A stretch of DNA of 5,852 bases from an uncultured beta proteobacterium (GTDB lineage: Bacteria; Pseudomonadota; Gammaproteobacteria; Burkholderiales; Burkholderiaceae_C), in assembly GCA_903834645.1 (NCBI GenBank), contig CAILKA010000619.1, positions 1 through 5,852 of the forward strand, given 5' to 3'. Both the position numbers and the translations under genes were made by a program. Shown here in pieces: positions 1-5,562 of this stretch. Below the pieces are notes generated by a model. The model worked only from the letters and a program-made list of their open reading frames with translations, did no database searches and had not been told where the DNA came from. The stretch's first letter is position 1, and each line of letters begins with the position of its first letter.

Positions 1-219
1 CGCACCCTCGGCCACCAGGGCAAGGCCAGCCTCGACGAAGGGCGCAAGCAGCGCAGGATCGCCCTCTTGCACGGCGCGCCGGGCCGAGGCGCCCGGCACC
101 ACGCGGTGGCGCACCGGCATGGCGAAGCTCCCAGGGTGGCCCACGTCTCCAGGCAGGCGCGGAAAGCGCGTGTCGAGCATGAGCACGCCCAGAAAGGGCT
201 CGCGGACGGCCGCCTGCAT
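1..219 (-). CDS. Aspartate/glutamate racemase-family protein, N-terminal part (cut by window start)
   Basis: Translating the minus strand from the ATG at 219-217 gives 73 open codons that run off the left edge. The protein starts MQAAVREPFLGVLMLDTRFP and continues with a GDVGHPGSF stretch (residues 24-32) and PVRHRVVPGAS (35-45). The GVLMLDTRFPR / GD.G.P..F / PVR.RVV.GAS pattern is characteristic of a group of Asp/Glu/hydantoin racemase superfamily proteins in Burkholderiales. The superfamily uses paired cysteines for racemisation or isomerisation; the visible part has no cysteine, and the expected catalytic ones lie beyond the window, so activity cannot be judged. The gene begins 14 nt after the stop of the winged-helix regulator on the same strand, so the two are probably co-transcribed. 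No good Shine-Dalgarno is visible (only a GAGAG about 14 nt upstream), so translational coupling is possible. The family call is fairly sure; the substrate is unknown. Confidence 0.72.
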   Translation of the reverse strand, partial: MQAAVREPFLGVLMLDTRFPRLPGDVGHPGSFAMPVRHRVVPGASARRAVQEGDPALLAPFVEAGLALVAEGA

Positions 220-233
220 GCCTGGGCTGGCTC

Positions 234-827
234 TCAGAGCGAGGTCGCGGCGCGCGCGGCCTGGTCGTACAGCCCCGACATGGTGCGCAGCAGCCGGGCC
301 AGTTCGCCGATGTCGGCGTTGCGCTCGGTGTCCAGGCTCGCCACCAGGCACTGCTCGCGCACGCTGCGGTACTGCTCCACGAGGGACTCGCCCTGCACGG
401 TGGGGCTGTAGAAGACCTCCTTGCCCTGCTTGTGCGCCTGCGCGAACCCGGCAGCCACGAGCTTCTTGAGCGAGTAGGCCACCACGTGCGTGTCCTCGTA
501 ATTCAGGACGAAGCAGATGTCGGCGAGCTTCTTGTTGCGCGCCCGGTGGCACAGGTGGTGCAGCAGCAGCACGTCGGTGATGGTGAGGTCGGGGCAGCCG
601 GCGGCAGCCATGCAGCGCACGGCCCAGCGCGCGAAGGCGTTCCACGCCACGATGAGCCCGAACTCGAACTCCGAGAGCTCGACGCTGCGCGGCGACACGA
701 GGTGCGAGGACGACACGATGCCCGGGGCGCGGGGCGCACCTGCGGCCGCGCCGGCAGCGGGTGCGGTCTCGCGCAGGGGGGCAGGCGACTGGGCCACCTG
801 AGCCGCTTTGGCCGGTTTGCTGGGCAT
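234..827 (-). CDS. MarR-type winged-helix transcriptional regulator
   Basis: A 197-residue cytoplasmic protein. The first ~40 residues are Ala/Pro-rich and look disordered. The conserved part starts near SSHLVSP (40-46), followed by a helical stretch (50-75), a helix-turn-helix around residues 82-130 (TITDVLLLHHL, then KKLADICF and the recognition-helix region VVAYSLKKLVAAGF), a wing at 131-146 (KQGKEVFYSPT) and a long C-terminal helix for dimerisation (147-190). It resembles the group of predicted HTH regulators of the MarR superfamily common in Burkholderiales. It is transcribed divergently from the TRAP transporter, and a perfect palindrome lies 20 bp upstream of its start, so it most likely controls the transporter and itself; this is inference. 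The ATG at 827 has no clear ribosome binding site, and the N-terminal tail is weakly supported; a later start such as the GTG at 716-714 (V38) would still keep the whole conserved domain. The ligand is unknown. Confidence 0.85.
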   Translation of the reverse strand: MPSKPAKAAQVAQSPAPLRETAPAAGAAAGAPRAPGIVSSSHLVSPRSVELSEFEFGLIVAWNAFARWAVRCMAAAGCPDLTITDVLLLHHLCHRARNKKLADICFVLNYEDTHVVAYSLKKLVAAGFAQAHKQGKEVFYSPTVQGESLVEQYRSVREQCLVASLDTERNADIGELARLLRTMSGLYDQAARAATSL

Positions 828-846
828 CCGTACTTACACTCAAAAC

Positions 847-863
847 GTCAACGATTCGTTGAC
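847..863. promoter_or_regulatory. Perfect 17-bp palindrome, candidate operator of the winged-helix regulator
   Basis: GTCAACGATTCGTTGAC consists of two exact 8-bp arms (847-854 and 856-863) around a single central base. Outside two mismatched positions on each side the symmetry resumes with AAA at 842-844 against TTT at 866-868. It sits between the divergent regulator and transporter genes, and its right arm covers most of the forward -35 hexamer. Dimeric MarR proteins bind palindromes of about this size, and such placement fits repression by blocking RNA polymerase. Binding by the adjacent regulator is inferred from position and symmetry only. Confidence 0.7.
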
Positions 864-888
864 AATTTATCGCAATCCTTTCTAGACT
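859..888 (+). promoter_or_regulatory. Predicted sigma-70 promoter of the TRAP transporter operon
   Basis: TTGACA at 859-864 matches the consensus -35 exactly. TAGACT at 883-888 matches four of six -10 positions, with an 18-nt spacer. Transcription would start near 895, giving a leader of about 85 nt before the DctP start at 980. This AT-richer stretch stands out from the surrounding GC-rich DNA. The -35 overlaps the palindrome at 847-863, suggesting repression by the regulator. A matching promoter for the minus-strand regulator gene is not clear. Confidence 0.55.
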
Positions 889-969
889 TCAAGCGACCTG
901 AGGCAAGTACCGATCGGCATGCCGCTCGGCACGCCTCATGCTTGCGGTCTTTCCCGTCCACGCATTTCC

Positions 970-974
970 AGGAG
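970..974 (+). promoter_or_regulatory. Ribosome binding site that fixes the dctP start
   Basis: AGGAG ends five bases before the ATG at 980. An in-frame upstream ATG at 938 would add 14 residues in front of a normal signal peptide and has no comparable site. The start at 980 is therefore preferred. Confidence 0.75.
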
Positions 975-979
975 CGCCA

Positions 980-1951
980 ATGAAACTGAACCTGCCCATG
1001 CTCATGAGCGCCGCGGCCCTCGCGTTCGCGTGCTCGGCTCAAGCCCAGACCAAGTGGGACCTGCCCGCCGCCTACCCGGCCACCAACTTCCACTCCGTGA
1101 ACCTGCAGCAGTTCGCCGACGAAGTCGACCGCGCCAGCGCCGGCAAGCTCAAGATCACGGTGCACGCGGGCGCTTCGCTCTTCAAGGCACCCGACATCAA
1201 GCGCGCGGTGCAGACCGGGCAGGCGCAGATCGGCGAGATCCTGCTCGTGAACTTCCAGAACGAGTGGCAGATCTTCGGCATCGACGGCATCCCCTTCCTG
1301 GCCGACAGCTACGACGAAGCGATCAAGCTGTGGCGCGTGCAGAAGCCCGTGCTCGAGAAGAAGCTGGCCGAGCAGGGGATGATGGCGCTGTACGCGGTGC
1401 CTTGGCCGCCCCAGGGCATTTACACGAAGAGGCCGATCAACTCCGCGGCCGACCTGCGGGGCATGAAGTGGCGCGCCTACAGCCCGTCCACGGCGCGCAT
1501 CGCCGAACTCGTGGGCGCTCAGCCCGTGACGGTGCAGGCGGCCGAACTCAGCCAGGCGATGGCCACGGGCGTGGTCGAGTCCTACATCTCCTCGGGCTCC
1601 ACCGGTTTCGACTCCAAGACCTTCGAGCACCTGAAGTTCTGGTACGACACGCAGGCCTGGCTGCCCAAGAACGCCGTGATCGTCAACAAGCGTGCCTTCG
1701 ACGCCCTGGACAAGCCCACGCAGGACGCCGTGATGCGCGCAGCCGCCGCCGCCGAGGCGCGCGGCCTGGAGGCCAGCAAGTTCACGAACAAGGACAGCCT
1801 CGACAAGCTGCGCGCCAACGGCATGCAGATCCTGCCGCCTTCGCCGCAGCTCAAGGCTGACATGGCCAAGGTGGGCGAGGTGCTGCTCAAGGAGTGGCTC
1901 GAGAAGGCCGGCCCCGAGGGCAAGGCGCTCGTGGACGCCTACCGCAAGTAA
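980..1951 (+). CDS. dctP: TRAP transporter periplasmic solute-binding protein, DctP family
   Basis: A 323-residue exported protein that captures a solute in the periplasm and hands it to the DctQM membrane complex. Residues 1-22 are a Sec signal peptide: basic K2, a hydrophobic core (about 5-17), and a signal peptidase I site after AQA (20-22). The mature part has the normal length and features of the DctP fold: SVNLQQFADEV (39-49), AGKLKITVHAGASLFK (54-69), AVQTGQAQIGEI (76-87), PFLADSYDEAIKLW (105-118) and LRGMKWRAY (159-167). R165 lies where DctP proteins carry the conserved arginine that pairs with the ligand carboxylate, so a carboxylic acid substrate is likely. The exact ligand cannot be read from sequence. 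The start is set by the AGGAG at 970-974. First gene of the dctPQM operon, 9 nt ahead of dctQ, probably under the promoter near 859-888. Confidence 0.93.
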   Translation: MKLNLPMLMSAAALAFACSAQAQTKWDLPAAYPATNFHSVNLQQFADEVDRASAGKLKITVHAGASLFKAPDIKRAVQTGQAQIGEILLVNFQNEWQIFGIDGIPFLADSYDEAIKLWRVQKPVLEKKLAEQGMMALYAVPWPPQGIYTKRPINSAADLRGMKWRAYSPSTARIAELVGAQPVTVQAAELSQAMATGVVESYISSGSTGFDSKTFEHLKFWYDTQAWLPKNAVIVNKRAFDALDKPTQDAVMRAAAAAEARGLEASKFTNKDSLDKLRANGMQILPPSPQLKADMAKVGEVLLKEWLEKAGPEGKALVDAYRK

Positions 1952-1960
1952 GCCTCGCGC

Positions 1961-2476
1961 ATGCGCCGCTTCCTCGACGCCCTGTACGACGGCGCCGCGT
2001 GGCTGGCGGCGCTGTTCATGGTGGGCCTGCTGGCCATGGTGCTGCTGGGCATCGTGAGCCGGCTGGCCCACTTCCACGTGCCCGGCACCGATGCCTACGC
2101 CGGCTACCTGATGGCAGGAGCCGGGTTCCTGGCGCTTGCGCACACGCTCAAGCGCGGGGAGCACATCCGCGTCACGCTGCTGCTCTCCGCCCTGCGCGGC
2201 GGCGCCAAGCGGGGCATCGAGCTGTGGGCGCTGGGTGCCGCGGTCTTCCTGGCGGGTCTCTCGGCCTTCTACAGCTGCAAGCTCGCCTGGCAGAGCCGCA
2301 TCTTCAACGACATCTCCACCTCCAACGACGCCACGCCGCTGTGGATCCCGCAGCTGGCGATGGCCGCAGGCAACCTGATCCTGCTGGTGGCCTTCATCGA
2401 CGAGCTCGTGCTCGAGTGGCGCGGCCAGCGGCCCCGCCACCCCGAGGGCGAGGCCGAAGCCCTTCACAACGAGTGA
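1961..2476 (+). CDS. dctQ: TRAP transporter small membrane subunit, DctQ family
   Basis: A 171-residue inner-membrane protein with four predicted membrane helices, roughly residues 13-35, 46-63, 88-108 and 128-149, and a charged cytoplasmic tail (152-171). This matches the length and topology of DctQ subunits. The family's conserved stretch is visible between helices 2 and 3: GTDAYAGYLMAGAGF (42-56), then LKRGEHIRV (63-71). In TRAP systems this subunit pairs with DctM and helps dock the substrate-loaded binding protein. It begins 9 nt after the dctP stop and has no clear Shine-Dalgarno, so its translation is probably coupled to dctP. It is a separate gene, not fused to DctM as in some TRAP systems. 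Confidence 0.92.
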   Translation: MRRFLDALYDGAAWLAALFMVGLLAMVLLGIVSRLAHFHVPGTDAYAGYLMAGAGFLALAHTLKRGEHIRVTLLLSALRGGAKRGIELWALGAAVFLAGLSAFYSCKLAWQSRIFNDISTSNDATPLWIPQLAMAAGNLILLVAFIDELVLEWRGQRPRHPEGEAEALHNE

Positions 2477-2507
2477 GCAAGCCCGGCGCACCCGACTGCC
2501 CGCCACC

Positions 2508-3809
2508 ATGTCCGACCTCGGCATCACCTTCCTGCTGATCGCAGCACTCTTCCTGATCCTGGCCAGCGGCGTGTGGATCGGGCTGACGCTCACGGGCGTG
2601 GCCTGGATCGGCATGCAGCTCTTCAGCTCCCGCCCGGCCGGCGACGCCATGGCGCTCACGGTGTGGAGTTCGTCGTCGAGCTGGACGCTCACGGCGCTGC
2701 CGCTGTTCGTGTGGATGGGGGAGATTCTCTTTCGCACGCGGCTGAGCCAGGACATGTTCCGGGGGCTGGCGCCCTGGATGCAGGCCCTGCCCGGGCGGCT
2801 GCTGCACGTGAACGTGGCCGGCTGCACGATCTTTGCCGCCGTCTCGGGCTCGAGCGCCGCCACCTGCGCCACCATCGGCAAGATGAGCCTGCCCGAGCTG
2901 GCGCGGCGCGGCTACCCCGATGGCATGTCGATCGGCTCGCTGGCCGGCGCGGGCACGCTGGGCCTGCTGATTCCGCCCTCGATCATCATGATCGTCTACG
3001 GCGTGAGCGCAGAGGTGTCGATCGCACAGCTCTTCATCGCAGGTGTGCTCCCGGGGATGATGCTGGCGCTGCTCTTCTCCGGCTACATCGCGTTCTGGGC
3101 GCTGAGAAACCCGACGCTGGTGCCTCCGGCCGACTCGACCATGAGCTTCATGGAGAAGCTGCGCGAGTCGCGCCACCTGATCCCGGTGGTGCTGCTGATC
3201 ATCGCCGTGCTGGGCAGCATCTACAGCGGCATCGCCACGGCCACCGAAGCTGCGGCGGTGGGCGTGGTGGGGTCGCTCGCGATCTCGGCCGTGCAGGGCT
3301 CGCTCACCTGGCAGACCTTCAAGGAGTCGCTGCTCGGCGGCACGCGGCTGTACTGCATGATCGCGCTCATCCTGGCGGGCGCGGCCTTCCTCACGCTCTC
3401 GATGGGCTACATCGGGCTGCCACGCCACCTGGCGGAGTGGATCGCCACGCTGGGCCTGAGCAAATTCGAGCTGCTGCTCGTGCTGATGCTCTTCTACGTC
3501 GTGCTGGGCTGCTTCCTGGACGGCATCTCGATGGTGGTGCTCACGATGGGCGTGATCCTGCCCACGGTGCAGAAGGCGGGCATCGACCTCATCTGGTTCG
3601 GCATCTTCATCGTGCTCGTCGTGGAGATGGCGCAGATCACGCCCCCGGTGGGCTTCAACCTCTTCGTGCTGCAGGGCATGACCAAGCGCGAGATCGGCTG
3701 GATCGCGCGCGTCACGCTGCCCTTCTTCTTCCTCATGATCGCCGCCGTCGGGCTGATATACGTCTTCCCCGAGATCGTGACCTGGCTGCCGCAGCAGATG
3801 CGGCGGTGA
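2508..3809 (+). CDS. dctM: TRAP transporter large membrane subunit, DctM family
   Basis: A 433-residue polytopic inner-membrane protein that forms the translocation pathway and uses an ion gradient, usually sodium, for uptake. The length is typical for DctM. Conserved family segments appear in order: AVSGSSAATCATIGKMSLPELARRGY (111-136), TLGLLIPPSIIMIVYG (150-165), GIATATEAAAVG (241-252), LDGISMVVLTMGVILP (337-352) and ITPPVGFNLFVLQG (377-390). The two related hairpin regions (near 111-165 and 334-388) are where substrate and cations bind in structurally studied members. About 11-12 hydrophobic segments are visible. The ATG follows the dctQ stop by 31 nt and lacks a recognisable Shine-Dalgarno, which is weak support for the exact start, although the first residues already lead into helix 1. 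Last gene of the operon; it converges with xdhC. Confidence 0.94.
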   Translation: MSDLGITFLLIAALFLILASGVWIGLTLTGVAWIGMQLFSSRPAGDAMALTVWSSSSSWTLTALPLFVWMGEILFRTRLSQDMFRGLAPWMQALPGRLLHVNVAGCTIFAAVSGSSAATCATIGKMSLPELARRGYPDGMSIGSLAGAGTLGLLIPPSIIMIVYGVSAEVSIAQLFIAGVLPGMMLALLFSGYIAFWALRNPTLVPPADSTMSFMEKLRESRHLIPVVLLIIAVLGSIYSGIATATEAAAVGVVGSLAISAVQGSLTWQTFKESLLGGTRLYCMIALILAGAAFLTLSMGYIGLPRHLAEWIATLGLSKFELLLVLMLFYVVLGCFLDGISMVVLTMGVILPTVQKAGIDLIWFGIFIVLVVEMAQITPPVGFNLFVLQGMTKREIGWIARVTLPFFFLMIAAVGLIYVFPEIVTWLPQQMRR

Positions 3810-3857
3810 GACCCCGGAGGGGCAGCCGCGCGCGGGGAGTCCAGCCTGCCAGGCTCA
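3810..3857. terminator. GC-rich inverted repeats between convergent genes, possible bidirectional terminator
   Basis: The 45 nt between the dctM stop and the xdhC stop hold several self-complementary stretches: CCCC-GGA-GGGG at 3812-3822, CCGCGCGCGG at 3826-3835, an alternative longer pairing of 3810-3816 with 3833-3841 (one bulged base), and AGCCTGCCAGGCT at 3843-3855, which runs into the xdhC stop codon. There is no T-run on either strand, so this is not a standard intrinsic terminator. Termination here is inferred mainly from the convergent gene arrangement. Confidence 0.3.
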
Positions 3858-4865
3858 GCGCACCGGGCAAGCCGTGCCGGCGGCTGGTGCGGCCGGTACC
3901 GCCGAGCCCGCCTTCTTCTGCGCCAGCGCCACTCCGTTGCGCACGGCGACGATCTCCGCCATGATCGACACCGCGATCTCGGCAGGTGTCTTGCTGCCCA
4001 GGTCCAGGCCGATGGGCCCGTGCAGGCGATCGATCTCGGCGTCGCTGAGGTCGAAGTCGCGCAGCCGCTGCTTGCGCTTGGCCGTGTTGCCCCGCGAGCC
4101 CAGAGCGCCCACGTAGAACGCCGGCGACTTCAAGGCCTCCAGCAGCACCATGTCGTCGAGCTTGGGGTCGTGCGTCACGGCCACCACGGCGCAATGCGGA
4201 TCGAGCTGCAGCTCCAGCACGAGGTCGTCGGGCATCGCCCGGCTGAAGGTGCTGTGGGGCACGTCCCAGCTCAGGTGGTACTCCTCGCGCGGGTCGCACA
4301 CGATCACCTCGAAGTCGAGCATCAGCGCCATCTGTGCCACGGCGCGCGAGAGCTGGCCCGCACCCACGATCAGCAGCCGCCAGCGCGGGCCGAAGAGCGC
4401 GCGCAGGCTCGCACCGTCGAAGGCGAAGGACTCGCCGCGCGAGGCCGCTTCCACCGTCACGACGCCGGTGGCCAGCTCGAGCCGGCGTGCCACGAGCTCG
4501 TGCCGCGCCGTGCGCGCGAGCACCTCGTCGATCCAGGCGGGGTCGCCCAGCGGCTCCTGCACCAGCCGCAGGTTGCCCCCGCAGGGCAGGCCGAAGCGCG
4601 CCGCCTCTTCCTTCGTGACGCCGTAGGTCACGAGCGAGGGCACGCCCACGCGCTCGCCGTGGCGCACGCGGTCGATCAGGTCGTCCTCGACGCAGCCGCC
4701 CGACACCGACCCGACCACCAGGCCGTCGTCGCGCAGCGCCAGCAGCGCACCAGGGGGGCGTGGCGCCGAGCCCCAGGTCTCGATGACCGTGACGAGCCAC
4801 ACGCCGTAGCCGGCGCGCTTCCATTCGCGGGCTTGCTGAAGCACCTGCAGATCGAGGCTGTCCAT
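3855..4865 (-). CDS. xdhC: XdhC/CoxI-family molybdenum hydroxylase maturation factor
   Basis: A 336-residue cytoplasmic protein. XdhC-type proteins bind molybdenum cofactor, help convert it to the sulfurated form and deliver it to xanthine dehydrogenase or CO-dehydrogenase-like enzymes. Both usual domains are present. The N-terminal XdhC/CoxI domain has ETWGSAPRPPGA (29-40), VGSVSGGCVEDDL (51-63) with C58, and GLPCGGNL (92-99) with C95. The C-terminal Rossmann-like domain has LLIVGAGQLSRAVAQMA (164-180) with the dinucleotide-binding glycines, CDPREEY (190-196), VTHDPKLDD (230-238), YVGALGSRGNTAKR (251-264) and GPIGLDLGSKTPAEIAVSIMAEI (283-305). The start at 4865 is chosen because AGGAGG lies 8 nt upstream; the frame is open to 5018, but the extra 51 residues resemble nothing in the family. 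It follows coxG by 92 nt, the widest gap in this gene group. Assignment to a CO dehydrogenase or another hydroxylase depends on genes outside the window. Confidence 0.93.
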   Translation of the reverse strand: MDSLDLQVLQQAREWKRAGYGVWLVTVIETWGSAPRPPGALLALRDDGLVVGSVSGGCVEDDLIDRVRHGERVGVPSLVTYGVTKEEAARFGLPCGGNLRLVQEPLGDPAWIDEVLARTARHELVARRLELATGVVTVEAASRGESFAFDGASLRALFGPRWRLLIVGAGQLSRAVAQMALMLDFEVIVCDPREEYHLSWDVPHSTFSRAMPDDLVLELQLDPHCAVVAVTHDPKLDDMVLLEALKSPAFYVGALGSRGNTAKRKQRLRDFDLSDAEIDRLHGPIGLDLGSKTPAEIAVSIMAEIVAVRNGVALAQKKAGSAVPAAPAAGTACPVR

Positions 4866-4957
4866 GGGGTGATCCTCCTGTGTTCGAGCAGCCGCTGCGA
4901 ATCCGTGCGCAGCAGTCAGCCCTCGGGTGGCCCTGTCGAGGGGAATGTGCGGCCAGC
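4866..4957 (-). other. Intergenic spacer between coxG and xdhC
   Basis: This 92-nt gap contains the xdhC ribosome binding site and two small inverted repeats: GCAGC-G-GCTGC on the minus strand near 4889-4899, and CCCTCG/CGAGGG at 4920-4925 and 4937-4942 with an 11-nt loop. I see no T-run that would make a terminator, and no convincing -35/-10 pair. The genes on both sides read in the same direction, so read-through is assumed. Confidence 0.4.
4874..4879 (-). promoter_or_regulatory. Strong ribosome binding site of xdhC
   Basis: On the minus strand AGGAGG stands 8 nt before the ATG at 4865-4863. It decides between this start and the upstream in-frame extension to 5018, which would overlap the 3' end of coxG by about 60 nt. 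It is the best Shine-Dalgarno in the window. Confidence 0.8.
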
Positions 4958-5527
4958 CTAGCGGCTGAGCCACCACCCGAGCGCGAGCACGATCAGCGCG
5001 CCTGCTGCGATCCACCATCCGTAGCGCGCCAGCGTGGAAGGCGCCGCCACGGCCGCCTGGGTGGGCACCTCGGCCGGCACGCCCGTCTCCTCGCGCAACC
5101 GGTTCTCGAAGGCCTGGAAGAAATCCTCGCTGATCTTGGCCGCGGCGGCGTCCACCAGGCGCGAGCCGATCTGAGCCATCTTGCCGCCCACCTGTGCGCG
5201 CGCGGTGTAGCGCAGCCGCGTCTGCCCGGCCTCGTCCTCGAGCGCCACATCGGCCGAGCCCTTGCCAAAGCCCGCAGCCCCGCCCTGCCCATCGAAATGG
5301 ATCGTGTAGCTCGACCCGGGCTGCACGTTGGAGAGCTTGAGGTTGCCCTTGAAGCGCGCGCTCACGGGGCCGACCTTGACGGCCACGAGTGCAGTGAAAC
5401 CGTCTTCGCCCATGCGCTCGAGCGACTCGCAGCCGGCGATGCAGGCCTTGAGCACCTCCGGGTCGTTCAGCGCGGCCCAGGTGCGCTCGCGCGGGGCGGG
5501 GATCAGGCGGTCACCGGTAAGTTCCAT
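4958..5527 (-). CDS. coxG: CoxG-family SRPBCC protein with C-terminal membrane anchor
   Basis: A 189-residue protein of the carbon monoxide dehydrogenase subunit G family (SRPBCC/START-like fold with a hydrophobic pocket). The start MELTGDRLIPAPRERTWAAL (1-20), LNDPEVLKACIAGCESLE (20-37), VKVGPVSARFKGNLKL (51-66), GFGKGSADVAL (86-96) and LRYTARAQVGGKMAQIGSRL (105-124) follow the family pattern. Where many members read CIPGCE, this one reads CIAGCE. After the domain (about 1-145) comes an Ala/Pro-rich linker (150-165), then a Trp-flanked hydrophobic helix (170-187), consistent with tail-anchoring in the inner membrane. CoxG is known to attach CO dehydrogenase to the cytoplasmic membrane, and more recent work implicates it in quinone handling for that enzyme. 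It starts 35 nt after the coxE stop. There is no clear Shine-Dalgarno before the ATG. Confidence 0.9.
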   Translation of the reverse strand: MELTGDRLIPAPRERTWAALNDPEVLKACIAGCESLERMGEDGFTALVAVKVGPVSARFKGNLKLSNVQPGSSYTIHFDGQGGAAGFGKGSADVALEDEAGQTRLRYTARAQVGGKMAQIGSRLVDAAAAKISEDFFQAFENRLREETGVPAEVPTQAAVAAPSTLARYGWWIAAGALIVLALGWWLSR

Positions 5528-5562
5528 GGCGTCGGTCGGTCAGCAGGTTCGGTACAGGGGGA

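Noticed and set aside
67..469. Small plus-strand open frames opposite the racemase-family and regulator genes
   Set aside because: They are antisense to conserved minus-strand proteins, are rich in Arg/Ala/His, and have no ribosome binding sites or domain features.
915..924. CGGCATGCCG palindrome in the dctP leader as a second operator
   Set aside because: It is short and GC-rich, does not resemble the 847-863 palindrome, and is expected by chance in such DNA.
938..979. Upstream ATG adding 14 residues to DctP
   Set aside because: It would bury the signal peptide behind an extra segment and has no ribosome binding site, unlike the ATG at 980.
848..2881. Minus-strand open frame of 677 codons opposite dctP, dctQ and the start of dctM
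   Set aside because: It lies antisense to three clearly conserved genes, is rich in Arg/His/Gly/Ala without domain structure, and is the kind of stop-free frame expected in very GC-rich coding DNA.
2394..3428. Minus-strand open frame of 344 codons opposite dctM
   Set aside because: The composition is dominated by Arg, Ala, Gln and His with no family features, and it lies antisense to a strongly conserved DctM.
2573..3964. Plus-strand open frame of 463 codons overlapping dctM in another frame
   Set aside because: It is a frame shadow of dctM: the DctM frame carries all the family motifs, while this one shows none.
3733..4824. Minus-strand open frame of 363 codons overlapping xdhC
   Set aside because: It is an out-of-frame, Arg/Gly-rich translation of the xdhC region; XdhC motifs exist only in the 3855-4865 frame.
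4020..4961. Plus-strand open frame of 313 codons opposite xdhC
   Set aside because: It is an antisense shadow with low-complexity His/Arg/Ala composition and no recognisable domain.
4866..5018. N-terminal extension of xdhC by 51 codons
   Set aside because: The extension overlaps coxG, does not resemble the family, and the ATG at 4865 has an AGGAGG at proper spacing.
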